Assembly: GCF_005405085.1 (NCBI RefSeq)
Contig: NZ_BJDJ01000014.1
Location: forward strand, 27,241-91,240
Direction of reading: 5' to 3'
DNA: 64,000 bases
Origin: Lactiplantibacillus daowaiensis
GTDB taxonomy: Bacteria; Bacillota; Bacilli; Lactobacillales; Lactobacillaceae
Numbering within the stretch: the stretch's first letter is position 1; each line of letters starts with the position of its first letter. Below the pieces are notes generated by a model, which searched no databases, had not been told where the DNA came from, and worked only from the letters and a program-made list of their open reading frames with translations. Shown piece by piece: positions 25,083 through 34,112 of this stretch. The position numbers were made by a program, and so were the translations under genes.

Positions 25083-27677
25083 TTATTTTTCAACCCCTTG
25101 ACCGTCCCATTCACGTTCTAAGATGGCCTTTAATTCACTGATTAATGGTTCGCGCGGATTAGCCGTTGTACATTGATCTTCATAAGCCAATTCCGCTAAT
25201 TCATCAACGGTCGCATCGAAGTGCTTCTTTTCAACCCGGTTGGCTTTCAAGGATAACGTCACGTCCATTGAATGTGCCAAGTCAATATAGGCCTTGACCA
25301 AGCTTTCTTTTAAGTCTTCATCCGTCTTACCTGGTAAGCCTAAAGCCCGGGCAATATTGGCGTAGTCTTCTAACGCTGTATTGTGGTTGTACTTTGGCCA
25401 CATGGCTAACTTCGTTGGGATTTCAGCGTTATAGCGGACGACTTGTGGATACGTGATCGCAATCGCTAACCCGTGTGGTAAGTTGAATTCCCCACCCAAT
25501 TTATGCGCGATCGAATGATTAATCCCTAAGAAGGCATTGGCAAATGCCATCCCAGCTAATGTTGACGCATTGTGCATCTTCTCGCGGGCATACTTATCAC
25601 CGTCAAATGAGGCTTTCAAATACTTGAAGGCTAGTTGCAGCGCTTGAATTGACCAACCACGCGTGTAGTCCGAAGCCATCGTTGAGACATAGGCTTCCGT
25701 AGCATGGGTGATAACATCCAAACCGGTCCAAGCCGTCGTCCGTGCTGGTACGGTTTCGACGAATTGGGGATCAATGATGGCAATATCTGGTTGCATTGCG
25801 TAGTCCGTGATTGGGTATTTGACGTGGGTCTTAGAATCGGTGATAACCGCATAGGGCGTCACTTCAGAACCTGTCCCAGATGTTGTTGGAATCCCAATAT
25901 AAGTCACTTTGTTCGCAACTGGGACCTTATAAGTCCGTTTCCGAATATCCAAGAACTTTTGTTTAGCGCCCAAGAATGACGCTTCTGGATGTTCATAGAA
26001 CAACCACATCCCCTTGGCCGCATCCATTGCCGAGCCCCCACCTAAAGCAATGATCGTATCTGGTTTAAAGGCGTTCATTCGCGCAACCCCTTTATAAACC
26101 GTGTCCGTTGATGGGTTCGGTTCAACTTCTGAGAAGATATCAATATCAACCGGTTCTGTCCGCTTGTTCAAGACTGCCGTAACACGATCCGCATAGCCAA
26201 ATTGCACCATACCGGGGTCACAAACGATAAAGACCTTTTTTATCCCTGCCATATGTTCTAGATACCGAACCGCATTACGTTCGAAGTAGACTTTGGGTGG
26301 CATCTTCACCCATTGCATGTTATTCCGCCGTTTCGCCACTGTTTTAATATTAATCAGATCCATATCTGTAACGTTATGAGAAATCGAGTTGCCCCCATAT
26401 GAACCCGTGCCCAGAGTCAAGGATGGCGTCATGTTATTGTAGATATTCCCTAAACCACCCACGGAAGATGGGGTATTGATCAAAATCCGGCAGGCTGGCA
26501 TTGCTAAGCCAAAGGCCTTGATCAAGTCATCATCGGTCGTGTGTAGGCCTGCCGTATGCCCCAAACCGCCATAATGGAGGAGTTCGTTGGCCCGTTTGAA
26601 GGCCGCTTCATGCGACGTTGCTTTGTAGACCGTCAAAACTGGTGATAACTTTTCACCAGATAATGGGTATTTAACGCCCACACCATTAATTTCAGCAATC
26701 AAGACCCGACAATCAACCGGTACATCTTTCAACCCAGCCATTTGGGCGATTTGATAAGCGGTCTTCCCGGCAACTGGCCCGCGAACCGTGTGCCGGTTAG
26801 GATCAATCACGGCATCACTTAAGGCTTGCACATCTTTAGGTTTAACAAAGTAGCACCCTAAGCGAATGAATTCGGCTTTAACTGCGGCATAGATTTCAGT
26901 ATCGACGATCGCGCTGTTTTCAGACGCACAAATCATCCCATTATCAAAGGTCTTTGACAACACAATGTCATTAACGGCTTGTTTAATATCCGCCGTTTTT
27001 TCAACGTAAGTTGGGCCATTACCAGGGCCGACCCCTAAAGCTGGTTTCCCAGAAGAATACGCAGCTGTGACCATGCTAGGACCACCCGTGGCCAAGATCG
27101 TAGCGACATCTGGATGGTGCATCAAGTCATTCGTGGCTTCAATACTTGGATGTTCAATATAGAGCACCGCATCGGCTGGACCACCCGCCGCGGCAATCGC
27201 TGTTTGGATAATCCGCGCAGCTTCAGCACTAGACTTTTGGGCTTGTGGATGGAAGCCAAAGACGATTGTGTTCCGGCCCTTTAAGGAGATCAAGGCTTTA
27301 AAGACTACCGTTGAGGTTGGATTAGTGACCGGTGTTACCCCAGCAACGATCCCGACTGGTTCTGCAATTTCCATCAATTGTTCTTCGTCGTCATCTTTTA
27401 AGATGCCGACCGTCTTGTCATGGCGAATACTGTTCCAAATATATTCACTGGCATAAATGTTTTTAATCGCTTTATCTTCAACGACGCCGCGACCAGTTTC
27501 TTCGACGGCCATTTTGGCTAATTTCATATGGTTATCTAAAGCTGCGACCGCAACTTTTTCACATAATTCATCAATTTGTTCTTGGGTATAATCTTTTAAG
27601 ACGGCCAAAGCCTTCTTTGAACGTTGCACTAATTGGTCAACTTCAGTTTCAACAGTAGTCGTTTTTTCCTTGATCAT
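25083..27677 (-). CDS. adhE: Bifunctional acetaldehyde-CoA/alcohol dehydrogenase
   Basis: Reduces acetyl-CoA to acetaldehyde and then ethanol, regenerating two NAD+. 864 residues: an N-terminal aldehyde dehydrogenase domain (about 1-440, catalytic cysteine in [14 protein letters not shown]) fused to an iron alcohol dehydrogenase (about 450-860, [15 protein letters not shown] and the metal-site histidines in [19 protein letters not shown]). Such proteins assemble into spirosomes. The upstream region carries a Rex operator and a perfect cre, so NADH/NAD+ ratio and sugar supply likely set expression. It complements the heterolactic phosphoketolase routes as electron sink. Confidence 0.95.
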   Translation of the reverse strand: MIKEKTTTVETEVDQLVQRSKKALAVLKDYTQEQIDELCEKVAVAALDNHMKLAKMAVEETGRGVVEDKAIKNIYASEYIWNSIRHDKTVGILKDDDEEQLMEIAEPVGIVAGVTPVTNPTSTVVFKALISLKGRNTIVFGFHPQAQKSSAEAARIIQTAIAAAGGPADAVLYIEHPSIEATNDLMHHPDVATILATGGPSMVTAAYSSGKPALGVGPGNGPTYVEKTADIKQAVNDIVLSKTFDNGMICASENSAIVDTEIYAAVKAEFIRLGCYFVKPKDVQALSDAVIDPNRHTVRGPVAGKTAYQIAQMAGLKDVPVDCRVLIAEINGVGVKYPLSGEKLSPVLTVYKATSHEAAFKRANELLHYGGLGHTAGLHTTDDDLIKAFGLAMPACRILINTPSSVGGLGNIYNNMTPSLTLGTGSYGGNSISHNVTDMDLINIKTVAKRRNNMQWVKMPPKVYFERNAVRYLEHMAGIKKVFIVCDPGMVQFGYADRVTAVLNKRTEPVDIDIFSEVEPNPSTDTVYKGVARMNAFKPDTIIALGGGSAMDAAKGMWLFYEHPEASFLGAKQKFLDIRKRTYKVPVANKVTYIGIPTTSGTGSEVTPYAVITDSKTHVKYPITDYAMQPDIAIIDPQFVETVPARTTAWTGLDVITHATEAYVSTMASDYTRGWSIQALQLAFKYLKASFDGDKYAREKMHNASTLAGMAFANAFLGINHSIAHKLGGEFNLPHGLAIAITYPQVVRYNAEIPTKLAMWPKYNHNTALEDYANIARALGLPGKTDEDLKESLVKAYIDLAHSMDVTLSLKANRVEKKHFDATVDELAELAYEDQCTTANPREPLISELKAILEREWDGQGVEK

Positions 27678-27702
27678 GATGCGTTCCTCCGTTTCAATTC
27701 CC

Positions 27703-27720
27703 TTGTGAACTAATTTACAA
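27703..27720. promoter_or_regulatory. Rex operator of adhE
   Basis: TTGTGAACTAATTTACAA fits the Rex consensus TTGTGAAnnnnTTCACAA with one difference. It lies 26 bases upstream of the adhE start. Rex leaves DNA when NADH is high, which would turn on ethanol formation. Confidence 0.75.
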
Positions 27721-27747
27721 ACTTTATTATACCCACTCCTTTTAATA

Positions 27748-27762
27748 ATGCAAGCGTTTTCT
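27748..27762. promoter_or_regulatory. cre site upstream of adhE, perfect consensus
   Basis: ATGCAAGCGTTTTCT fits WTGNAANCGNWNNCW fully, 70 bases before the adhE start. A further imperfect palindrome ATGTAAACCGTTACAT follows at 27771-27786. Confidence 0.65.
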
Positions 27763-27910
27763 TAAATAAAATGTAAACCGTTACATATCAAGGGTTACGG
27801 AAGCCATACCCGGTGGGCTTTTGGCCGTCCCACAAATTTTTATTTAAAGTTCATTGATTAACAAGAATGGCCACTTACAGGCACGGGTGGGGCGTAAAGT
27901 GTCCCGAAGC

Positions 27911-27945
27911 GTAAAAAAAGACAGGTGTAGCAATTTGCTACACCC
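27911..27945 (-). terminator. Terminator of the Nramp transporter gene
   Basis: On the - strand GGTGTAGC / GCTACACC (27937-27944 and 27924-27931) with a 5-base loop, then TGTCTTTTTTTAC. It begins 18 bases after the stop codon. Confidence 0.88.
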
Positions 27946-27962
27946 ATCACTTAGTTTTGACC

Positions 27963-29333
27963 TTAAGCTAAAGTCGTCCAAATTAATTGCAAATTCAAAA
28001 TAATCAAAATAACCGCGACGATCCACGACGTATATTTGACCCAAGGCCGATTGGCAAATGGGCCCATGAGCTTTTTATCACTCGTAAAGATAATCAACGG
28101 CACCATCGCAAACGGCAACGCAATCGACAAGAACACTTGTGAGAACGTTAGTAGACTTTCTATTTTGGCTTCATTGCCATGATAGTAGACCGCAAAAATC
28201 AAGACTGGCGTAATCGACATCAATCGCGTCAATAAGCGTTGGGCCCACAGCGGCATCCGTAAATGAATAAAGCCTTCCATGATGATCTGCCCAGCTAGCG
28301 TCCCGGTGATCGTTGAACTTTGACCAGAGGCCAGTAATGCGATGGCAAACAGCATACTCAGCATCGGACTCGCAATCGCGCCCACGATTTTTGAATCATT
28401 CAACGCATTAAACAAATCCGCAAACCGCCCGAGATCACTATGTGTGCCATAAAATAACGCGGCCCCTAAGATCAACAATAAGCTATTCACGATAAACGCC
28501 AACGTTAATTGGATATTTGAATCCGCGATCGTGAAGCGAATCGTCTTTTTAACGGAAGCTTCATCATGAATATCGTACTTACGGGTCTGAGAGATCGACG
28601 AGCCCAAATACAAGTCATGCGGCATGACGGTTGCACCGACAATCCCTAAGGCCAAGTACAACATCGGTTGATTGGTCAAGATTTCCGCGCGTGGCACATA
28701 GCCACTTAGCACACCTAAAGTATCGGGTTTTGATAAGAAGACCTCATAAGCAAAGACCAATAAAATCACGGCCACTAGCGTCGCCACGATGGCTTCGATC
28801 TTATGAAAGCCGAGTTTCATTAGGAACAACAAGATCAACACATCAAAGGCCGTAATCGTGATCCCAACGATCAATGGAAAGCCGAATAGTAACTCTAAGG
28901 CGATCCCGGAACCAATGATTTCAGCAATATCCGTTGCCATGATCGCCAGTTCTGTGATGATCCATAGCCCAATTCCGGCCCACCGCGAGGTTCGTTCTCG
29001 TGTCAACTGTGCCAAATCACGGCCGGTGACAATGCCTAGTCGTGCCGACATCGCCTGCAGTAACATCGCAATCAAACTGGATAGTAAAACCACGCTAAGT
29101 AAGGTGTATTTGAACTGCGCCCCACCACCAATCGAGGTGATCCAATTCCCAGGATCCATATACCCAACCGCAATTAACGCACCGGGACCCGTATACGCCA
29201 GCAAGGTCCGAAAATAGCCTTTATCTTCAGGCACTTCAATCGTCCCATTGATTTCATCGAGACTCTTGCGTTGCGTCCCAGTTTCTTTAATAAACTTACT
29301 ACTTTTTTTCGTTTCGTCCGTTTTATTTTTCAA
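27963..29333 (-). CDS. mntH: Nramp-family Mn2+/Fe2+ transporter
   Basis: Proton-coupled divalent metal importer, 456 residues with about eleven membrane spans after a 40-residue charged N-terminus. DPGNW (first metal-binding helix) and [10 protein letters not shown] (sixth helix, usual MPHN/MPHD motif) are both intact. The start is a TTG at 29333 behind AGAGGG; no in-frame ATG exists before the first membrane helix. It lies 60 bases after the usp gene on the same strand and may be co-transcribed. Lactobacilli usually carry several such paralogs, so the number of this copy cannot be stated. Confidence 0.9.
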   Translation of the reverse strand: MKNKTDETKKSSKFIKETGTQRKSLDEINGTIEVPEDKGYFRTLLAYTGPGALIAVGYMDPGNWITSIGGGAQFKYTLLSVVLLSSLIAMLLQAMSARLGIVTGRDLAQLTRERTSRWAGIGLWIITELAIMATDIAEIIGSGIALELLFGFPLIVGITITAFDVLILLFLMKLGFHKIEAIVATLVAVILLVFAYEVFLSKPDTLGVLSGYVPRAEILTNQPMLYLALGIVGATVMPHDLYLGSSISQTRKYDIHDEASVKKTIRFTIADSNIQLTLAFIVNSLLLILGAALFYGTHSDLGRFADLFNALNDSKIVGAIASPMLSMLFAIALLASGQSSTITGTLAGQIIMEGFIHLRMPLWAQRLLTRLMSITPVLIFAVYYHGNEAKIESLLTFSQVFLSIALPFAMVPLIIFTSDKKLMGPFANRPWVKYTSWIVAVILIILNLQLIWTTLA

Positions 29334-29393
29334 AACGGTACGCCCTCTTTCTAAACAAACTCCTCCTGAGGGGGGTAAGGTTCAACTATGCGC

Positions 29394-29855
29394 TTAACGG
29401 ACCACGATAACTGAAATCGGCGCTTTCTTCGCTAACCGCGGCCCAATAGCACCCGCAATTTTGGAATGCGGAAAGGCCGTATCGGCTCCGGTCACTAATA
29501 GGTCCGGTTCAAAATCTGGAATCACGTTTTCTAAAATAACGTCATCGACGTCGCCGCCCTCATAAACTAGCGGTTCAACCTTTTTTACGCCGAGTTGTTC
29601 GGCAGCTTTGACGTAATCATCGACAACTTGGTGCAAGTGTTCACGTTTAGCCTGAATCTTTGACGGCGTCAGCGAATCAAAAATATTGATATCTTCACTT
29701 TCCATCACTGACACGATGCCTAGCGTGACATCATAATCATGTGCCAACGTCGTGGCATATCGAAACGCCCGTTCTGATGACGTATTATCGTCTTCATCCA
29801 CAGTTAATAAGACCCGTCGATAAATCAAAGGATCTTGGTTCTGACTCTTATCCAT
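29394..29855 (-). CDS. Universal stress protein, UspA family
   Basis: 153 residues with the Usp fold: RRVLLTVDEDDNTSSERAFRYATTLA at the N-terminus and a nucleotide-binding pattern TGADTAFPHSKIAGAIGPRLAKKAPISVIVVR at the C-terminus (G-x2-G-x9-G-S type with changes). Cytoplasmic, probably ATP- or cAMP-type nucleotide binding; the exact role is not known. Ribosome site GGAGGT before the start. It precedes the metal transporter gene. Confidence 0.88.
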   Translation of the reverse strand: MDKSQNQDPLIYRRVLLTVDEDDNTSSERAFRYATTLAHDYDVTLGIVSVMESEDINIFDSLTPSKIQAKREHLHQVVDDYVKAAEQLGVKKVEPLVYEGGDVDDVILENVIPDFEPDLLVTGADTAFPHSKIAGAIGPRLAKKAPISVIVVR

Positions 29856-29957
29856 AGTATGGATACCTCCTCATTGGGTTGACTTGGTGTTTGCCATCAT
29901 CATTATAACAGTTTGGTTAGTTAAAGGTCGGCACTGCCGACTTACTTTTAGGCGTTC

Positions 29958-30509
29958 CTAACGTTTTTTTGAAATTTGTTGAAGCGTCTGCTTTAGCCAA
30001 TCCACATAGTAAGTTTCGCGTCCTAATGCATGTTGCAAAATCAAGAAATGCCCATAATTTTCGGTTTGACTGGCCTTGGTTGGAAAGACCGTTGTCAGTC
30101 GTTGTTTTAAGTGGGCCAACTTCCCCGTATGCAATGCCAATTGTTCTTGCAGCATCCCAGGTAACCGTGGATCACGATTATTTTGAATAAAGTAGAGTTT
30201 TAAAATAAATTCATCTTTGGTCGCCGTTAAATCGGGCGTCCCATCACTGATCCAGCTGCTTAATAGGGCGGTCCCAGTAGCGGTGATATGGTAAAGCTTT
30301 TTTTCAAGTTTCGCGCCACTGATCGTGATTTCATGCGTGATATAGCCTTGATCCTCTAACCGCTTTAATTGGGGATAGATTTGACTATGTTGTGCTTGCC
30401 AGAATTCACCTATTTCCGTATCAAAAGCTTTCGTTAAATCATACCCCGTTAATGGCTGTTGATTGAGCAGCCCGAGAATGATAAATTGCAGTTTGTTTTT
30501 TTGCGCCAT
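29958..30509 (-). CDS. padR: PadR, repressor of phenolic acid decarboxylase
   Basis: 183 residues: winged-helix PadR domain (about 1-85; FIILGLLNQQPLTGYDL, YPQLKRLEDQGYI) plus a C-terminal helical Vir-like domain. It is divergent from the decarboxylase gene with 118 bases between. In L. plantarum-type bacteria PadR blocks the decarboxylase promoter until p-coumaric or ferulic acid is present. The palindrome at 30565-30590 is the probable operator. Confidence 0.92.
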   Translation of the reverse strand: MAQKNKLQFIILGLLNQQPLTGYDLTKAFDTEIGEFWQAQHSQIYPQLKRLEDQGYITHEITISGAKLEKKLYHITATGTALLSSWISDGTPDLTATKDEFILKLYFIQNNRDPRLPGMLQEQLALHTGKLAHLKQRLTTVFPTKASQTENYGHFLILQHALGRETYYVDWLKQTLQQISKKR

Positions 30510-30564
30510 TGGAAGTTCCCCCTTGACGAATGTTTGACTTCAGTATACACTAACCTTGTTGTTT

Positions 30565-30590
30565 AAAACATGTAATTTATTACACGTTTT
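30565..30590. promoter_or_regulatory. PadR operator candidate
   Basis: AAAACATGTAA and TTACACGTTTT arms (one mismatch) separated by 4 bases, midway between the divergent padR and decarboxylase starts. Matches the ATGTAAT-type palindromes bound by PadR proteins. Confidence 0.7.
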
Positions 30591-30627
30591 AATTTACCTA
30601 TTCTAATTACAAAGGAAGTTCTTTAAA

Positions 30628-31164
30628 ATGACAAAAACATTCAAAACATTAGACGATTTCTTAGGCACTCATTTTATTTATACTTACGATAACGGCTGGG
30701 AGTACGAATGGTATGCTAAAAACGACCATACCGTTGACTACCGAATTCATGGTGGAATGGTCGCCGGTCGTTGGGTCAAAGACCAAGAAGCTAATATCGT
30801 AATGCTCACCGAAGGCATCTACAAAGTAGCTTGGACGGAACCAACTGGGACCGACGTCGCTTTAGACTTCTTACCAAATGAAAATAAAGTTAACGGCACG
30901 ATTTTCTTCCCGAAATGGGTGCAAGAACATCCTGAAATCACCGTCACATTCCAAAACGAACATATCGCGACCATGGAAGCAGCCCGTGAAAAGTACGCAA
31001 CTTATCCAAAATTAGTGGTCCCAGAATTCGCCACAATCACTTATATCGGTGACGCGGGTCAAGACAATGATGACGTCATTAGCGAAGCACCTTACGCCGG
31101 TTTGCCTGACGATATCCGCGCTGGTAAGTATTTCGATGATAACTATCACCGCCGCAACCACTAA
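30628..31164 (+). CDS. padA: Phenolic (p-coumaric) acid decarboxylase
   Basis: Cofactor-free lipocalin-like enzyme that decarboxylates p-coumaric, caffeic and ferulic acids to vinyl phenols, relieving phenolic acid stress. 178 residues, same length and nearly the same sequence as I recall for the L. plantarum enzyme. Catalytic residues Tyr18, Tyr20 ([17 protein letters not shown]), Arg48 (GMVAGRW) and Glu71 (AWTEPTG) are all present. Start preceded by AAAGGAAG. Controlled by the divergent padR. Confidence 0.96.
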   Translation: MTKTFKTLDDFLGTHFIYTYDNGWEYEWYAKNDHTVDYRIHGGMVAGRWVKDQEANIVMLTEGIYKVAWTEPTGTDVALDFLPNENKVNGTIFFPKWVQEHPEITVTFQNEHIATMEAAREKYATYPKLVVPEFATITYIGDAGQDNDDVISEAPYAGLPDDIRAGKYFDDNYHRRNH

Positions 31165-31165
31165 T

Positions 31166-31181
31166 TGTTTCACGTGAAACA
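31166..31181. other. parS site (ParB/Spo0J nucleation)
   Basis: TGTTTCACGTGAAACA is the perfect 16-base parS consensus. It lies directly after the decarboxylase stop codon and about 12 kb left of dnaA, within the usual origin-proximal parS zone. Confidence 0.88.
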
Positions 31182-31183
31182 TC

Positions 31184-31227
31184 AAAAAAGGCAGCGACCA
31201 TTTTGACTTGGTCGCCGCCTTTTTTTG
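31184..31227 (+). terminator. Terminator of the decarboxylase gene
   Basis: GGCaGCGACCA and TGGTCGCcGCC stem with 7-base loop, flanked by AAAAAA and TTTTTTT, so it can act in both directions; it also lies downstream of the convergent hydratase gene. Confidence 0.9.
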
Positions 31228-31253
31228 ACGTTGAAAGTTATCTTTTACGCTAT

Positions 31254-32057
31254 TTAATCGTTGGTCACATCTAATTCGACTTGACCGAGTTGTTGATCAA
31301 AATTGGCTTGCCAATGGCCGGCCGTCAAATACGGTGGTAAGACAAATGTCCCGGAAGAAACCCGTTGGCCGGCGGTTAAAACCCGACCTTGTGCTGCTAG
31401 TTTGCCCACTAACCAGTGCAACGAGTTTAACGGATTACCTAAGACCTCACTGGCATTGCCCGTCTTTAACGTTTCGCCATCATGTGTCAATTCACAATTG
31501 ACCGTTGCCACGGCATCCACGGACGCGAAGCGTTGATCGGTATCTTGTTCCTCACCATAAACCACTAAGCCCCCGACGGCCGCATCCGCGACAACTAAGT
31601 TCTTCGCTAAACTGGGAAACCAGTCTGCAAAGCGTGAATCCGGTAATTCTAAGCCCGGCGCAACGGTCGTTTTATGCCATAAGTCCGTTAACGAGTCAGT
31701 CGCTGATAATGGCGCCTTGGCTTTAAAAACCAACTCGACTTCAACGAGCGGCGCCATCAATTGATTGAGACGCACTTTTGCCGGGGCGGCTAAAAAGTGA
31801 TCTTGGACTTGAGCGCCATATAAGGGATGATCCGTTGCAAACATCTGTTGGGTTTCGGCACTCGTCAACGACACTTTATAACCACCAACTGGGGCATTTT
31901 TTAAGGTCGTTAAATGATCTTGGACGCGATAAGCAGCATCTTCATCACTGACCGTCGTCGCAAAGTCAGTCGCATTTAATGCATGTTGGGTTTGTAAAGC
32001 CTCAAATAGTTGTTGGGCAAAGGTCGTTTCAGTTTCGGTAGTTGTCATTGTCGTCAT
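31254..32057 (-). CDS. 2-keto-4-pentenoate hydratase/FAH-family protein
   Basis: 267 residues of the fumarylacetoacetate hydrolase superfamily, MhpD type: VGGYKVSLTSAETQQMF, the metal-ligand segment PLVEVELVFKAKAPLS, GLELPDSRFADW and NPLNSLHWLVGKLA. Family members hydrate 2-hydroxypentadienoate in aromatic meta-cleavage, but no such pathway is seen here; it may act on a related 2-oxo acid. Start at 32057 follows GGAG. It stands alone behind a T-box riboswitch and a 240-base structured leader, an unusual setting for this family. Confidence 0.8.
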   Translation of the reverse strand: MTTMTTTETETTFAQQLFEALQTQHALNATDFATTVSDEDAAYRVQDHLTTLKNAPVGGYKVSLTSAETQQMFATDHPLYGAQVQDHFLAAPAKVRLNQLMAPLVEVELVFKAKAPLSATDSLTDLWHKTTVAPGLELPDSRFADWFPSLAKNLVVADAAVGGLVVYGEEQDTDQRFASVDAVATVNCELTHDGETLKTGNASEVLGNPLNSLHWLVGKLAAQGRVLTAGQRVSSGTFVLPPYLTAGHWQANFDQQLGQVELDVTND

Positions 32058-32074
32058 AAGCAAGCACTCCATTT

Positions 32075-32159
32075 CTATGTGTAAAATTCTAGTTATTTGG
32101 TTCTATATGTGTTTGATTCAATATGTGTGCGCCTAAGCGCAAGTAAAGCTAATATGTGT
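32075..32159 (-). repeat. Four ATATGTGT-type repeats in the hydratase leader
   Basis: TATGTGT preceded by C or A at 32075-32082, 32105-32112, 32121-32128 and 32152-32159 (read as ACACATAT in the transcript), spaced 30, 16 and 31 bases. A small hairpin TGCGC-ctaa-GCGCA lies at 32128-32141 between two of them. Confidence 0.6.
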
Positions 32160-32274
32160 CCCCTGGCCGATTGACGACAACCGTGAAGACGATTGGTCTT
32201 AACGGGGTCGTGCTGCGACTAGTTATCGTTGGCCGGACCATTTGATAACTAGCCACCTGAATGTCCGATTTCAT
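32149..32274 (-). CDS. Possible 41-residue small protein after the T-box
   Basis: ATG behind GGTGGTGAGG opens a 41-codon frame starting MKSDIQVASYQMVRPTITSR and ending VVNRPGDTY. No membrane span, no family recognised. It is the first reading frame after the T-box terminator and would be the first product released by antitermination. Against it: the same stretch contains two strong inverted repeats (32181-32205; 32219-32252), so it may be structured leader RNA instead of a gene. Confidence 0.35.
   Translation of the reverse strand: MKSDIQVASYQMVRPTITSRSTTPLRPIVFTVVVNRPGDTY
32181..32252 (-). repeat. Two hairpins in the hydratase leader
   Basis: Hairpin A: CTAGTTATC (32219-32227) and GATAACTAG (32244-32252), perfect, with an inner GGCC-rich core. 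Hairpin B: CCGTGAAGAC (32181-32190) and GTCTTAACGG (32196-32205), 9 of 10 paired. Both lie between the T-box terminator and the hydratase gene. Confidence 0.6.
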
Positions 32275-32297
32275 CGTCCTCACCACCTTTCATGACT

Positions 32298-32590
32298 AAA
32301 AAACGTCCTTTCATTAGCTCCACAGAGTTAATAAAAGGACGTCGATAACGGGTTACCACCTTTGATTCGTGTTCGCCTCACAACGAACACCTTAGCGCGT
32401 ACAGCAATTGCGATACGCCGGTACACTAATGGGCACCATCCAGAACCGCCTCCACTAAGTTTCGGGGTTCAACTCAAAGGTGATCTATCCTAATGCGTCG
32501 TGACTGCCTTGCACCAATCTACAGCTCGCTAACTGGACGGCAATTAGGACCGTTCCTTCTCAAAGTTTTTAATCTAAATTTAATTAATGG
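32298..32590 (-). ncRNA. T-box riboswitch, specifier probably AUC (Ile)
   Basis: In the - strand transcript Stem I is seen as CCTAAT ... AGCGAGCTGTAGATTGGTG (distal loop pattern) ... ATTAGG, followed by specifier side ATAGATCACC; then the T-box AAAGGTGGTAACC (about 32350-32363) and a terminator of ACGTCCTTT / AAAGGACGT (32303-32311, 32334-32342) ending in TTTTTT. The specifier reads ATC (Ile) or, one base off, GAT (Asp). The TGGT in the T-box bulge pairs with ACCA ends (discriminator A), which fits tRNA-Ile and not tRNA-Asp. The nearest downstream genes are the small frame at 32274 and the hydratase. Confidence 0.85.
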
Positions 32591-32594
32591 TTAG

Positions 32595-32623
32595 AGTTTA
32601 GCGCCGGTTTAATCCTCTGTCAA
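32595..32623 (-). promoter_or_regulatory. Promoter of the T-box leader
   Basis: -35 TTGACA (complement of 32618-32623) and -10 TAAACT (complement of 32595-32600), 17-base spacing, directly before Stem I. Confidence 0.75.
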
Positions 32624-32744
32624 CCCAATTATTAAAAAAAAGTGAGATTTCTTTTTCAAGTTTCGTTTAAGCTATCATCAAACTAATACCAGTCCGGCAA
32701 GTGACTATGATACAATAAGCTGGAAAAGCTGAGGTGGAAAATAA

Positions 32745-33293
32745 ATGAAAAACAAGCGTCAATGGACAATCGTTGGCACGATTGTCGTAATTGCCGCCGT
32801 CATTATCGGGGGCTGGTTCGCAACGAACCACAATAGTAAAACAGCTACAAAATCAAGCCAACCAACAACGCAAGCCGCACTCAAGCCGGCGTATGTTAAA
32901 AAAACGGTTCAAGTGACGAATCGGTTATGGTACGTGGCTGGCAGTATCAAAAATCCAAATAGCGGCAATGGGATGGAGGCTTACGACTTCAAGAAAAACG
33001 GTAAAGTCGTAATTTACAACATTCCTAAATTTTATGCAACGAAAGCCGCGGCTAAAAAAGCCCATAATTTGAATGTGTCGGGGACCGTTAATTATACGGT
33101 CAGTCAAAATAAAAAACATCAAACCGTGATTAAACTCAAAGGTAAACTATCCGGCATTGATTTTGCCCAAACCTTAACGTTGAAAAAGACCGTTAGTGGT
33201 CAACACGGCAGCTTGAAGATGACCGGTTATCATGTTGCTCGCGACGTTGATAACGACGTTACCCAAGCCGTCTTTGTCCGCATTAATCACTAA
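32745..33293 (+). CDS. Membrane-anchored or secreted protein of unknown function
   Basis: 182 residues. A short basic start (MKNKRQW) is followed by one hydrophobic helix (about residues 8-26), then a threonine/serine-rich linker and a lysine-rich, beta-like outer domain (RLWYVAGSIKNPNSGNGMEAYDFKKNG). No lipobox and no sortase motif, so it is likely an N-terminally anchored or cleaved extracellular protein. I do not recognise the family. Ribosome site GAGGTGG before the start; single-gene unit with a terminator after it. Confidence 0.75.
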   Translation: MKNKRQWTIVGTIVVIAAVIIGGWFATNHNSKTATKSSQPTTQAALKPAYVKKTVQVTNRLWYVAGSIKNPNSGNGMEAYDFKKNGKVVIYNIPKFYATKAAAKKAHNLNVSGTVNYTVSQNKKHQTVIKLKGKLSGIDFAQTLTLKKTVSGQHGSLKMTGYHVARDVDNDVTQAVFVRINH

Positions 33294-33334
33294 AAAATAA
33301 AGCGTTGGCTATAAGTGCCAATGCTTTATTTTTT
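33292..33334. terminator. Bidirectional terminator between convergent genes
   Basis: AAATAAAGCGTTGGC (33295-33309) and GCCAATGCTTTATTT (33317-33331) form a 15-base stem with one G-U, flanked by A- and T-runs; serves the exported protein gene and the GNAT gene. Confidence 0.85.
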
Positions 33335-33344
33335 AATCGCTAAT

Positions 33345-33812
33345 TCAGTTTTCTGAATAACCATTTGCTAACTTAATATATTGACTCGTATGGGTATCGC
33401 GTAACGTATAATTGGGCGGAAAAGCGTCGCGGTCAGCTGCCACAATTTGAAAGCCCACCTTCGCATAAAAGCGCAGTGCATCTTCATTTGCCATGACGCA
33501 CTTCAACGTCAATGGTTCGGTCGCATACTGGCGTAATTCAGTTAATAAGGCTTCGCCGACCCCTTGTTGGCGCGCCGCTGGGGCCACGAATAATAAGTGA
33601 ATAAAGTTCGCCAGGCGATACAGTGAGCTAAATCCTACCCGCTGATTGCCTTGCCACGCCACTAAAATAAACTCGCCGCGACTGTCGGCTTCAAAGTCAT
33701 TTAAGGCTGGATTGACGACCCATGGAAAATATTGTTGCCGATCAGTCAAATAAATTTGGGCTAACGCCGCTTGATCAGCCGCAGTTGCTGGTCGAATTTG
33801 GATCTCTGTCAT
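33345..33812 (-). CDS. GNAT-family N-acetyltransferase
   Basis: 155 residues with the acetyl-CoA fold: IRPATAADQAALAQIY at the start, HLLFVAPAARQQGVGEALLTEL (motif A with the Q-x-x-G-x-G/A pyrophosphate loop) and NEDALRFYAKVGFQ (motif B). The start at 33812 follows GGGGTGGG; an earlier GTG lies inside that ribosome site. Substrate unknown. Confidence 0.85.
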   Translation of the reverse strand: MTEIQIRPATAADQAALAQIYLTDRQQYFPWVVNPALNDFEADSRGEFILVAWQGNQRVGFSSLYRLANFIHLLFVAPAARQQGVGEALLTELRQYATEPLTLKCVMANEDALRFYAKVGFQIVAADRDAFPPNYTLRDTHTSQYIKLANGYSEN

Positions 33813-34112
33813 CAGTCCCACCCCACATTGTTGTTTTACCCATTATGCGAGTTTATGGTACCGATTACAATCAGTTTACAACTGATAAAGCCATAATTAG
33901 CTCAAAACAAACAGTACACGCTGCCAAAGTCAATTGACTCCCCCATAGCTTATCACAATTCATCAATCAATTCCGAGTGAGCTCATCATAATATACAAAT
34001 ACCCCATCACTACGTTTAATCGCTGGTCATTATCGGCTGTCGTAAACTAGCTTCACGCCCAGGGTAGCGGTATAATACAACATAAATCTTTCATCATGAA
34101 AGTAGGGGAAAA
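33813..34112. promoter_or_regulatory. Gene-free stretch before degV
   Basis: 300 bases without a credible gene. A -10 like TATAAT is at 34071-34076, and a perfect 7-base dyad CTTTCATCATGAAAG (34088-34102) lies in the short 5' leader just before the AGGGG ribosome site of degV. No clear -35. Confidence 0.4.

Noticed and set aside
27844..28044. 66-codon - strand frame at the mntH end
   Set aside because: Overlaps the mntH C-terminus and its terminator.
29334..29393. Possible Mn riboswitch (yybP-ykoY) before the Nramp gene
   Set aside because: Only 60 bases separate it from usp; there is a small CT/GA-rich dyad but no riboswitch architecture.
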